DNA of 64,000 nucleotides from Aspergillus flavus. Its lineage: Eukaryota; Ascomycota; Eurotiomycetes; Eurotiales; Aspergillaceae. Of the stretch, positions 1 to 11,683 are shown piece after piece. The notes beneath the pieces are model-generated. The model was given only the letters and a program-made list of their open reading frames with translations, had not been told where the DNA came from and ran no database searches. Both the position numbers and the translations under genes were made by a program. Position 1 is the stretch's first letter. Each line of letters begins with the position of its first letter. Location of the stretch: positions 2,914,001 through 2,978,000 of the forward strand of contig NC_092407.1 in NCBI RefSeq assembly GCF_009017415.1, given 5' to 3'.

Positions 1-1162
1 AGTGGTTTCAGTTAGAGTTATTATATCGGCCTGAAGCCAGATCTTCATCTAGTCCGAGGTTGCAGCGTGCGCTTGTTTTACTTGTGGAACCAAGTCATTG
101 GACTGTGACCTGAGCTCAAAGAACCAGGCTGCTCATGGCTTGGATTTGTCGATTGCGGCGGTACATACTAGTGGCTTGGTATTTGCGCCCCATTTGAGGA
201 AACCCACGCCTATGGGAAGAGTGTCATCTTAAAACTGTTTTTGCACCTAGTTATATACAATAGAAACAGCTTCTTGGTGGATAGCCGCGTGTCAGGAAAC
301 AGCATGTTCTGCATCAGAACTCCAATTCTCCAATAGAATATATAGGTACTGCAAGCCAAAACATAGCAAGAGTTGGCCACGAGAGCAGATGATGCTAAGA
401 GGCGCTGCTCGTTTTCAAATGATCTGTGTGCAAGACTGATTATTGGGGGATTTTAAGTTCGCATGTAAGATGTGCAGGTATGGAAATAGAAAGTAGTGTT
501 TTAGGACAAAGTAGGGCCACTGGGTTGGTTAAGATGTAAGTAAATGTCTATACATATACTGACAGCGGCTGGGGTTTGATTTGGAGTCAATAAGTTCATC
601 GACTACATATAACAGTAACATTTTATTGTTGTTCTATCCGTAGCTTACTCATGAGCAAAAGTAGTGCAGAGAATGGGCGCGCGGGCGGCAATGAAAAGTA
701 CCTAACAAGGATGGCATAGAATCACGTGCCTATGATCACGGGATCCTCCAGATGAAAGGATTGAGATAGACAATGTTGTATCACAAAGCACACATAGGGT
801 TGCAAGAGTATCATTGACATCTGCGCTCCTCCATTATTTTGTGTCCTCAAGCCCTATCCATAATATAAAACCCTTAGCTTTTCAGAGCACTCGAATACCC
901 TATCTCTATTTCCCTACGGAGACATTATCAGCTTGTTCATATTCTCATTTTCTACTATTTGTTACGGATATCATATTTTATCATATTTATCTCGGCTGGG
1001 AAAAAGACGATCAGACTCCATCAAAGCCACGATCGAGCATAAGATACCGAGAATTAAATAAACATCCCTCAGGTCCTGTGAACTTTCGACCCCGTACTAA
1101 TATCAACTATATTGGACTAAACAACGTCTAATCCGGGCTGTCCAATTTTCATTTGGTTCAAG
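1..1162. other. Intergenic, no gene recognised
   Basis: No reading frame here resembles a known protein. The longest open frame (814-1131, +) has no domain or signal-peptide-like start and unbiased composition, so I treat it as chance. The last ~300 bases probably hold the RPB11 promoter and leader. Anything to the left lies outside the window. Confidence 0.6.
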
Positions 1163-2304
1163 ATGAATGCCCCTGACCGGTAAGGACAGCAGTGTTTCGA
1201 CTGTTCTTCTTGGTTTATCAATATTGTTACTGTTACTCTCATTTTTTTTTTCTGCTTGCGACGCCCATATAAAGTATGATTTAACGACTGTGCTTCAATA
1301 TAAGCAACGGTGGCCTGCTTGCTAAAAAAGGAAAGAGAGGGTTCAATTCATGAATTATCCTTGGCCATTCCCTGAGAATTTGAATCAATCATGGTACTAG
1401 TAGATCTAGGGCACCTTCTTCATTAAAGCATGTGTTTGATCTACTTGTGTTCATTGCTGTTATTCTCTCATTCACCTCTTTTCGGGGGCTTTCTGCCTGT
1501 TGCCCTCTTACCCCATTTAACTTCCCTGTTGTTCCCGAGACTATGAGTTTCAGCAAAGAATATATTCTTTCCAAGGAGATGGCCTACGCACGTTGGATAA
1601 ATGCGAACGGCAGTTCTCCACGTAACGGCTGCCAATCTACTGTCAAAGTCTCACATGACCAGCAACCTAGGTCTGCTATATATGACTTATTATACTATTA
1701 CTCCCGAGTTACATATGATGTTGCGTCTATTTCGGGAATCACTGCAGGGAAGATTGGCTAATCATGGTTTGAATATAGTTATGAATCATTCGTCCTTGCG
1801 AATGGCGAGAACAAAGTTGAGATGGAAATTGATACACGTACGCCTCCCCATCACAGGTCTCATATGCCAGCAGACACTCAAGTTTGGTTTTAGGTATTCC
1901 CTCCTCTGCCATCTTCACTTTCAATAAGGAAGACCATACTCTCGGAAACCTAATTCGCTCCCGCCTTCTCCAGAGCTCCCATGTGCTCTTTGCTGCGTAC
2001 AAGGTATAATTTCCGTAACCTGCTAGTTGTATTGACCTCGGTTCACCCGTGTCTTTGTGTCTTAGAAAATTGACATACGTGTCTGACATGCAAATCCCAG
2101 GTTCCACATCCACTTGTGCCAAAGTTCGAACTCCGTGTACAGACCGATGGTGAGATCACCCCTAAGGAAGCCGTCATTGCTGCATGCCACGAACTCGTTC
2201 GAGACCTGGGCATCTTATCACGTGAATTCACCAAGGAGTATGAACTCCGCAAGATGGTGGGAGCCACTCAGCAGCAACAGGACGGTGTACAGGATGGAGC
2301 CTAG
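1163..2304 (+). CDS. rpb11: DNA-directed RNA polymerase II subunit RPB11
   Basis: Predicted 129-aa subunit of RNA polymerase II, which pairs with RPB3 to form the alpha-like assembly platform; nuclear. Four exons: 1163-1179, 1779-1837, 1894-2003 and 2101-2304 (390 nt, in frame throughout). The first exon gives MNAPDR, the usual RPB11 start. Exon 3 encodes the family signature [18 protein letters not shown], the alpha-like dimerisation motif. The C-terminal exon gives the helix around [18 protein letters not shown]. Introns of 56 and 97 nt are ordinary, but intron 1 is 599 nt after a 17-nt coding exon, which is long for this kind of genome; acceptor phase and the resulting protein agree with the family. 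Length is close to the usual ~120 aa. What is seen: motifs and splice phases. What is inferred: the distant first exon. Confidence 0.92.
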
Positions 2305-2941
2305 GTGTTGACGAACCATCAACTAAAGTGAGCTGGTTTCGAAACATTTGCTTCGATTTTACGCAGCTGGTTATGCGTGCGCCTCGGTTATGTCTATTCC
2401 CCGTCTCCATCTTTTCCCCTTCCTTCTTCTGATTCCTCTATGTTTGCTCTCTTGGCCTATAATCAACGAAGCTAGCTCTTAGCATGTTCCTGGGAATTTG
2501 TATGTTTTTTACGAAAGTTGATATGGTTTGCGAGGTTGTGGGTTTTCATCAGCGGCAATTGATCCCGCATACAATGAGGATTGCTGTATTCGCTCAATAT
2601 TCTATTGCATGATCGACACAGTAAAATAGCTACTTGTTTTTATAATAAGTAGACAGTTGTGCCTGTTTTGTTCCTGATATCCATGTTGGTGCTTAGGTAA
2701 CTGCGGAGTAGGTACCTTAGTAACTACGGCCCACTATCTAAATGGGATTAGCGCAGGCGCTCCGCGTCCCTGACTGCGGCCGTCGTCACCGGCAGCGCTC
2801 CTGACCTTTCATCGCTGCCTGTCCGTCGTTTCTATCGTTCGTACAGTTTCTCTTTCCAATTATTATCAATCTATCGCTTGTCACTTTTTCTTTCTTATAT
2901 GGCTGCTTGATTGTTTTTCTAATGCAAGGGCTGTGTTGGTA
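2305..2941. promoter_or_regulatory. RPB11 3' region and PAN1 promoter/leader
   Basis: No coding frame. The final ~120 bases before the PAN1 start (about 2810-2930) are pyrimidine-rich with runs of TTTC and CTTT, typical of fungal promoters and leaders. An in-frame ATG at 2933 lies three codons upstream of the chosen PAN1 start. Confidence 0.5.
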
Positions 2942-5900
2942 ATGTACTCTTCGTCGAATTCCTTTATGGGCGGCGCCAACAGCGCCCGCCCGGGACAACC
3001 ACCTTTCATGCAGCAGCCTTCATACGGACAGCAAACGACCCAGCAGCAGCAACAGCATCAGACGGGTCTTGCCCCTCAACCTAACGGATATGGTTCCCAA
3101 TTGTCTGGCTTCGGAGGCTCTCATCTGCAGCCTCAACCCACAGGGTTCTCTCCTGGGCAGTTACAATCACAGATGACAGGTTTTCCACAACTGCAGCAGC
3201 AACCTGGCTTCCAGACCTCAGCTCAGCCGCCCCAGCTCACGGGATACTCTATTCAGAGTCAAGCCCCGCAGCTCCAAGTCCCTTCGAGTACCGGCCTACC
3301 AGTCCGGCTGGCCCCTCAGACATCATCCGAGATAGCAGACTCCTTCAGGGGTAGCGCTGGTGCCGCTCCGCCCCCGCCCCCCAAAACCGCAGGAAGCAAA
3401 ATTCCCAACATTCGGCTGTCATTCATCACCGCACAAGACCAGGCTAAATTCGAACAGCTGTTTAAGTCAGCGGTCGGAGATAGTCAGACGATGAGTGGAG
3501 AGAAGGCTAAAGACCTGCTTCTGCGGTCAAGGCTTCCAGGAAGCGATCTGTCGAAAATTTGGGTCTTGTCAGACACCACGAAGTCGGGCCAATTGTTTTT
3601 TCCAGAGTTCGCTTTGGCTATGTATCTGTGCAACATACGGATTACAGGCAGAGGCTTGCCAGATGCCCTTCCCGAGAAGATAAAGAATGAAGTTTCTAGT
3701 ATGGTAGATATCATTTCCTTTCAGGTTCCTGACACGCAGCCAGAGATGGCCTTTCCCACAAATGCTCCGAAATTCGATGCGCCGTTACTAGAGAACAAAT
3801 CTGCTCCTCCAGCTCCTCAGCAACCGCAACCTCAACAGCCGACACATTCTCAGCTTCTCACGCAGCTCACAGCGCAACCGACAGGGTTTCACACTCAGCC
3901 GACTGGCATTCAATCTACTCAAGCTTCTTTTCCTGGCCAAAGCTCAAGTCTAGTCCCGCAAGCTACGGCATTCCCCGGGCAGTCCCAGCAACAATTTTTA
4001 CAAACTCAACCAACAGGACTTATGTCTAATCCCCAGCCTACAGGCTATAGTGGATTCCGTCCTCCGGTGCCACCGATGCCCACGAGCCTCGGGCCCAACC
4101 TTAGTCCCGCACAGACTGGTGGGGTTTCTGGTTTAGTCGCCCAGCCTACTGGAGTCCCCGGCCAGTGGGGCTTTGTCAATGCTCCGTCTTCTGGATTGCC
4201 CAATATAGAAGCCCTCAAGCAGCAACTAATGCCCCAACCGGGCCGTGAGGGCGGGTTTTCAGCCGCTGGTCTTTCTGGAAATGCTCACATACCGTGGGCG
4301 ATCACCAAAGAGGAGAAGAAAATCTATGATGATCTTTTTCGGGCATGGGATGGATTTCATAAGGGCTTCATTGGTGGTGATACTGCTATCGAAATCATGG
4401 GGCAAAGTGGGCTGGATCAGAAAGATCTCGAGCGTATTTGGACACTGGCGGACCCCCACAACAGAGGCCGGCTCAACATGGATGAATTCGCTGTGGCGAT
4501 GCATTTGATATACAGAAAGCTGAATGGGTATCCGGTCCCCAACCGTCTCCCACCGGAGCTAGTGCCCCCATCAACAAGAAATCTCAATGACTCGATAGGC
4601 ACAATAAAGTCGATGCTCTCTCAAGATGCGGAAAGTCGAAAGGCGTCCGGTGCTTTTCTACAACCACAGAAAACCGGTGTAAGTTATCTCAAAGATCACT
4701 CATTCCGTGGGGGCAGTGGAGTGTCTCCCGGGTTTGGCCGCAAAGATGCCACTTTGTTCAAGAACAATGACGAAGCTGCCTCTGGGTATCGTTCTAGCGC
4801 CCGTCGCCGTGTTGGAAATAATGGTCGGACGCCGTCGCCTGCTACTTCGCAAACATCTGAAGAAGAGTTGTCCGTTGGGCAACTGAGGAAGAAGATACGC
4901 GAGACACAAATCATGTTGGATGCAGTCGACTTCCAGGACGAGAATCGCGCCGAGGAAGAAGACGCTCTGGACCGTAGAGATCGTCGGGAAGTTGAGAGCC
5001 TTTTGGATCGAATCCGACGTGTTCAGGATGACATTGACACACACCCGGATGCGGCCTTCCGCAACCTTGACAACGGTGCCGAGCGAAGGTCCCTACGGCG
5101 TCAGCTGCAATCTTATGAGGACCAAGTTCCTCAAGTAGCTTCAGATGTCCGACGGGTTGAACGAGAGATTGCTGAGGCTAAACTCGAGCTCTTCCGCCTA
5201 AAGGATGCAAAGGCTCACCCCAATAGTGCGTCGAATATCGTGGGAACTGGTCCAGGAGGTGCAGTGACAGAGGCGGATCGTATCAAGGCTCGTGCTCGTG
5301 CTAGAATGCAAGCTCGTGCAGCCGAGCTCGCCGGTAGACCCACACCGTCCTCGCAAGAAGATGATGGAGCCGCGGCTCGACGAGTTGAAGCTGAAAGCGC
5401 CAAAGTTAAGGCAGACAGAGAAAAGAATGATGCCATGACTCGTGATGTGGAGGACAGTGTAAAAGACTTTGCTCGAAGTCTGGAGGATACTCTGAAGGAT
5501 GCGAGTGAGAATTCAACGCGCGAGCACGAAAGGCGGCGGTGGGAAGATGCTCTGGGAGTTGAGGATGTGATTCGAGACTTTATTTACGATCTGAAACGTA
5601 ACAGTCGAACCGCATATGTTCGGAAGGAAGAGTAAGTTCCTTAAAAAATACTCAAGTTTCGTTGTTCAGCAAGACATCGAATATCCTCAGATGGTACTAA
5701 CGAGGTCTAGGGCATCGCGGTCCATGCACGAGGAGCATGAGCGTTCCCGATACGATGAAGCGCCCGCTACTCGGCCATCTCCTCCCCCTTCCACTGGCTC
5801 CACGGGGTCATTGCCTGGTTCTACCCACGAGGATCGTGTTGCCGCTGCAAGGGAACGTGCGCAGAAGCGCATCGCTGAACGAATGGCAGCTGCTGGCCTC

Positions 5901-7515
5901 AAGCCTCACAATAACACCGCGGAAACCCTCCTTCAGCGTCAGGAACGCGAGAAAAAGGAACGCGAGGACCGGTTGAAGCAAGCGGAAGAAGAAGATACCA
6001 GGCGCGAGCAAGAAAGGCAGCGTCGACTGGCCGAAGAACAGGGTGGTTCAATGGCGCAACCTGCTAAACCAGCGTCTAAGAAACCCCCACCGGCTCCACC
6101 TTCGAGACGGGGCCGTACTGACAGCGCGGGACAGGCGGAGGCTAAAAGGGCAGCGGAAGAATCAGCCATAGTAGAGCAGGCCGCCCGAGAGCAAACCATC
6201 CGCGAAGAAGAAGAAGCACAGCAGGAAAGAAAACGTCTTGAGTATGTGAATATAGTTGAGCCTTTGTGTTGAATTCTTTCAATCACTGACAAGGGCTTCT
6301 AGGGATGATGCCAGGAAACGGGAAGAGGAGTTCCAGAGAGAGAAGGAGGCACAAGAAGCCCGCCTCCGAGCACTCCAAGAACAGGTGCAGCAAGGCAAGA
6401 TAAAAAAGCAGGAAGCGAAGCGGCGGAAAGAAGAAGCAGACCGATTAGCAAAAGAGCAGGAAGCTAAGCTTACTGTTCAACGTGCTGAACTCGAAATGGC
6501 TAAAGAACGGGAACGCCAACTTCAATTGGAGTTGGAAGCCCTAGATGAAGAAAGCTCCTCGGACGAAGAAGGCCCGGAGAATATCACTCCTCAGCATAGC
6601 ACCCCTGGTCAGAGTCAGATTCTTCCCGAAGTCGACATTGCAGCGCCTGTTGCTCCCTCAGCTCTAGTCCCTCCTGTTCCTGGACCAGAGCCGGATAGAC
6701 CGACTAGTGCTACGAGCTCTCCAACCAGCGATCGCACCGGATTAGCCCACCTCCCTCTAGAAACTGAATCTAAGAACCCTTATTTCAAGAAGATCAGTCT
6801 GCCTGCCGAGAGCCAAGTTGCCACACCACAACCCATTTCTAAGGCACCTGTAACTTCCCCCAAAGCTGACGTTCAGTCAACTAACCCTTTCCATCGGCTT
6901 GCACAGCAGCAAGAGAACGCGAAGCCTGCATTTACAGCAGCGGGACCGATAGAACGTGTGTCCCGCGCCCGGCCTGAGGTGGATGACGACTGGTCCGCGG
7001 CAGGGTCAGACTTCGACTCATCTGATGATGATGACGATGATGATGAGCGGCCTGGCGGTGGAAGTGCGAAGCAGCTCGCAAGCATACTATTCGGTACTAT
7101 GGCTCCACCACGACCTTTGAGTGCGATGGACGACAAATCTCCTTCGAAACCATCTACTCCTGCACCAGACACTCCAGTAGCCGCTTCAACGGCACCCGAG
7201 GCAGATGGAACCTTGTCTATTCCCTCTGCTTCTATCCCACCTCCACCCCCACCAGTGGTAGCACAGGTTCCCTCAATAGCGCTCAGTTCTGGTCCTCCAG
7301 ATGCTCCTCCCCCACCGCCGCCACCGCCTGTGCCTCATATGGCCCCCTCGGCTCCTCCTCCAGGGATTCCTCCACCACCCGCTCCTCCGGCTGCACCGGC
7401 AGGAGCACCTAATCGAAGCGCTCTACTAGCCTCGATTCAAGCGGGTAAAGGTCTCAGGAAAGTTCAGACGAATGACCGGAGTCTTAGCTCTGTTGCAGGT
7501 AGAGTGCTCGATTAG
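2942..7515 (+). CDS. pan1: Actin cytoskeleton-regulatory complex protein Pan1
   Basis: Predicted 1477-aa endocytic scaffold that, with End3 and Sla1, activates Arp2/3 at cortical actin patches. Exons 2942-5631, 5711-6241, 6303-7515; introns 79 and 61 nt, phases agree. N-terminal and central Q/P-rich segments carry many Q-P-T-G-F/Y/L repeats, the type of site phosphorylated by Prk1/Ark1 kinases in yeast. Two EH domains lie at about residues 160-255 and 450-540, each with an EF-hand-like loop. A long charged coiled-coil region spans roughly 640-1130, followed by acidic patches, proline runs of the P-P-P-P-P type (about 1330-1425) and a C-terminal WH2-like actin-binding motif beginning near N-R-S-A-L-L. 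Start chosen at 2942 (MYSSSNSF) rather than 2933, because this matches the usual Pan1 beginning. Domain order and length are those of complete fungal Pan1. Confidence 0.95.
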
Positions 7516-7832
7516 CGAGGGATGATTAGAGGGTTCAGTTTGCCAGAATTTAATTGGGTAGAAAGCTATAGTCACCATCCCTAGCCACTTCGTTTGCTTT
7601 AATCCATTACTGAGAAATCAATTTACTGTATTCTACCTTGTAAAATCATTTCTAAGGAAGGGGTATGAGATAGCCTTAGGTTCGATTTCTTGTCTTTTCT
7701 TTTCTTACATCTGACAATGTGCTCACATTCAGTCACTATTTATAATGGAAATTATTAGAGAACTGGAACGGTACAGAAATGCCTCCCTAATGACGGTGAC
7801 GCACCGACAGAGACTTCCATAAACACCAAGGC
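7516..7832. other. Convergent 3' regions, no gene
   Basis: Short AT-rich tail-to-tail spacer between PAN1 and the cation exchanger. It should hold both 3' UTRs. I see no strong hairpin terminator, which would not be expected in a fungus. Confidence 0.5.
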
Positions 7833-10800
7833 TTAAGTTAAAACTTCTGCAATGACATTTGTCAAAGTACTGATGCACCATAGAATCACTAGACCCCAGC
7901 CGACTTTTCGGTCCATTCTCCATTTGTTCAACGGGACTACTATCAGTAGCCCTACTAGTGTAGATAGCAGTGTGGCGCCGCTGATGATGAGTACCTTGGA
8001 TATGGTGATCTCATACGGAACTCCATCCGTGACTACCGTTTCTGCTTTTGCATGAAGAGTCATGTACAGACCACCTAGGCCAATCCCTAGAAGAATATTC
8101 AACATAGGTCCGCCAAAGCATGCACTCAACGCCATAACTGGGTATCCTAGGCGGGCAACGGTGATATCAGCAACAAGATCGCCTAACGAGTTTCCAACGG
8201 CAAAAACGGTCAGTCCAAGGAGTGAATCACTGATGTTCAAGATAACCCCTAGGGTCTTGAGGAGACTGACGACCTCGGTAGCTATGGTCGCAATCCAGCA
8301 TATAGCAACGATGAAGCCCAAGAAAGCCAGTAAAGGACGCCATGCAGTTGAAAATTGCCAAGGATTACTATGCCGTGAGCTTGTGATAAGACCAGTGATG
8401 CATACCAGCGACAAGAGCAGAGATAAGAGGGACGGTAGTAAGAAATTGCGGATGTCTAGGTCAGAATCAATGGCTGTCCAGGCAATCAAAGCAACAAAAA
8501 AGGGCCCGGTGAATATTTGTAACCAAACTAGCCACTGACAGCATTCCTTCGGCGTTGCCTCCGAAGGATCTGGCCGTGATTGAACGGCGGGCAACTCTGA
8601 GTCCCAACGTTGTCGCCCCTGCCCTGATTGGCTATTGCCGGTACGGCCTGTACTAGCTTGTTCGGCAGTGGATCTGTGATCAACAGCTAGAACAAGCGGG
8701 CTATCCTCCGGCAGCCTCACTGCAGGTACTCCAGAGTCTCCTCCATCTGCTGAAGTCACTACGACCGTTACAGGATCTGCGCTGGTTTCTTGCTGTGCAG
8801 GCTCAACAACAGGGACAGTTATCGTCAACAACAGCACGCTAGGAGCCGCAATCACTCCTAGCATCCTTTCCCAGAAACTCTTCGTCTTCCACCCGGCCAG
8901 AGTAGGGAAGAGTGTTCGAATGACAGACGGTAATAGAACGGATGTGAAAGAAAACAACCACTGCATCTGGCTCGAAGCTCGAGGGCGCCCATTTTCATAG
9001 ATGCTGTCATGCACCTGCAGCTCCTCGGTAGGGCTAGAAACAGGTGGTAGGCGTATACTAGGTGCCCTGGAGTGGGCCGGATTAGATGTATCAAGGAAGG
9101 GAGGGAATGGACAAGAAGGACTCTCCACTGGAGCATCAACGGACCCAGAGGCGGATGGTGTCTCTCGTGGGGAAACCTCAAGAGGAGATCTTGGTTCGGG
9201 CGTTTCAGCTTGGTAGTTTGGAGGGTGGAAAATACCAGGGGGTGCAAGTAATTGTGGAGTCCGCGGACGCGCACTTCCTTCTGGGCTGGGACTTCGCCAT
9301 GCTTGCCTGGACGACAACGACGAGAATCCTGACTCGCCACTCTTATTCGTTTGATGAGTCTGTGTCTGAACAAATGCAGTTGGATCATCGACCGAGGGCC
9401 GAGTGATAGCAACGCGCGGTCGCTCTGCACCGGAAGCGAACATGCTAGTGTCTAACTTTAAACCCGTAACATCATCAGCGGACACAGCTCGAGTTCGAGT
9501 TGAGCCTGTTCCGCTGTTAGGCGACAGATGGCCAGTTGCAGAAGGCTTACTGATCCATGGGTGGGAAGCAACAGAGATATTATCACGCTCCGGATGTGCC
9601 GCATGAGACCCATCGTAACCATCTGTGTACCGCGGAAGGGAAATCGGAACATTCTGATGAGTACTCCGCGACCGCTGAAGAGAAGAAACAACGGACTGAA
9701 ACTCCAGCGCACCAACCAGACTGGGCCTGATCGGGTTCAAAGTATTACGTCTGTGTACAGAGGGACGATACAAGTGCATATTATCCCGTATCTCTGCTAA
9801 GTACCTGTTGCGGGTTTCGTCGTCATCCCCATCTTTCCAAGAGGCCTCTCCACCTCTCTCTAAGACGTCAAAATCTTCTACTGAAACACCGTGAAGAAGA
9901 CTTGTGGATTCAGAGACAATTCCAGGATCATCGTCGTCGGCTTCTTCGATCTCCAATTCTTGGTTTTCAGGGATATGAAAGTGTGACCGCGCAGCTATAT
10001 CCCTCTCATAGACACGACGGCAGCGCACAAAGTACCAGTGCCAGGTTACGACCAAGACGACATAGAAGCAATATAAGGCGACCATCGCGGCGGATTCCCA
10101 CGCATGGAGGCGGCCATCTGCTAACAATAACATACTGAAGCTCACAGCCACGATGAAATACCCGACATCACGAACAAAGCTTCTTCGAGCAACTTTGAAC
10201 GGGCGGACCAACGCCATCGATCCTGCAACGACCGACGTGATAAAGCTCGCGGCTCCAAGCAGCTCCCCAATGGCCAAGCTACCGCTGTTAGATTTCATGG
10301 CGGCGAAGGTAGAAAAGACATCCGGACTTCCGTTTCCAAACGCAAGAAATGTGACGCCAGCCAAGCTTTCGCTCAAACCAAGCGCACCAGCTAGAGTGCT
10401 CAAGTCGATACATAGGAAATCACTGGCGGCAATCCCGATAGTACTGAACAGTAGTGAAAGCCATAGGACAAGGATGGTGAATGCGAATGGCTTGGCACCT
10501 GCTAGAGCGCAATAATAGAATTGGAGATATGAAAACAGGCCATCTTCATGGTCAGGGCAATTCATACGGACGTAAGAGCACTTGTCGTGTGCTTTACGAA
10601 CCATGCGGCACTAAAGTAGAAGATGAAACACCTTAGCAAGCCATCCTAATGAATGTTATGGATAATGAAAGCAACTATTTGTGATACCTCTAGATCAGTG
10701 CCTCGCTTGAAGATACCCTGTCTGTCGGAACCCCCTCCTCGCAGAAATCGTTTGACGGGCAACGCAATTCCTTCATCTTCATATAGCCCCCAAACCCAAC

Positions 10801-10906
10801 TTAGAACTGCCAAGGTCGTGATCACCATGAGAGTCCAGTAGAAGGGTCGAACGGAATAACGCCGGCCTGACGGGCGGCTGAAGACTGGAGAGAGTATTTC
10901 AGACAT
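7833..10906 (-). CDS. Sodium/calcium exchanger family transporter
   Basis: Predicted 998-aa membrane cation antiporter, likely exchanging Ca2+ against Na+/K+ or H+ in an internal membrane. Exons (minus strand) 10688-10906 and 7833-10610, separated by a 77-nt intron. A hydrophobic anchor lies at about residues 25-45. The two exchanger repeats are visible: repeat 1 with F-G-N-G-S-P-D near residue 164, repeat 2 with V-G-N-S-L-G-D-L near residue 875, each inside a block of several transmembrane helices. They are separated by a roughly 500-residue hydrophilic, serine/proline-rich loop, which is the usual regulatory loop but is large. The layout resembles fungal proteins related to yeast YDL206W and animal NCLX. 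Substrate and compartment are inferred. It shares a 777-bp divergent promoter with the condensin gene. Confidence 0.9.
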
Positions 10907-11683
10907 AGTGTATGACGCGACAGCATCATGGGCAGTGGAGTGAAAAGGTTACAGATTGGCAGAGGAGATGAGGTAGTGGCTCAAAACGTTGAATTGTCGG
11001 TGATGGTTAACATGGCTGTAAGGGAGATGAGCATATGGTTATCTAGCTATCTGTGTAAATTGAAGAGGTGACTGACTCCACGCGGCAAGTCACTAGCCAC
11101 TCATTGATGTCAACCTAGGCGGAGAAAATGGTCGCCACTTCTTGAACTTTGGTTGAGGTGCCTTATCAAGCCTAATAGCACAATGAGTTGAATGCAATAT
11201 TAGTGGTGGAGTGTGGATAAAGGGACAACGAAGTTACTAATAAAAGCAAGGGCATAATTATACTTAGGAAATTCATTAAAAAAAAAAAAAAAACATGATA
11301 AAAAGACGAAACAAAAAGAAAAAAAACCAACACCTCAACGACTGATGTTCCTGTCACGTGTAATCCAATACAGTTTTCAGATATCATGTGACCTGGTCAC
11401 CCCCTAAAGAAGCTAGGCAAGTATCTGCACTTCTGGTTGCTTTAGTATGGCGTATGTTTTTGTTGACTCGCATTTGTTTGTTCTGGTCGGCCAAAGAGAG
11501 AAACTTTGCTGTATTTCCGCACATCGTGACGGGATTCAGTACGCAGCAGGTTATCATCTACAGAGGATGAGTATCTTAAACTGTGGCTGCTTCATTGTCA
11601 CTTAATTATCATTTTTACTTTCACTCTTCTTACCGTTATTTTTCTGTGATCCATTGGATCCTGTACTCCTGGGAGATCTCACA
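10907..11683. promoter_or_regulatory. Divergent promoter, exchanger/condensin
   Basis: Head-to-head spacer. It contains GTGGCTCA at 10976-10983, matching the yeast calcineurin-response core GNGGC(G/T)CA about 70 bp upstream of the exchanger start, an E-box CACGTG at 11355-11360, and an A-run around 11279-11293. No coding frame is supported. Function of the sites is inferred from motif match only. Confidence 0.45.

Noticed and set aside
814..1131. 105-codon plus-strand frame at the left edge
   Set aside because: No motif, no splice-linked partners, AT-rich composition.
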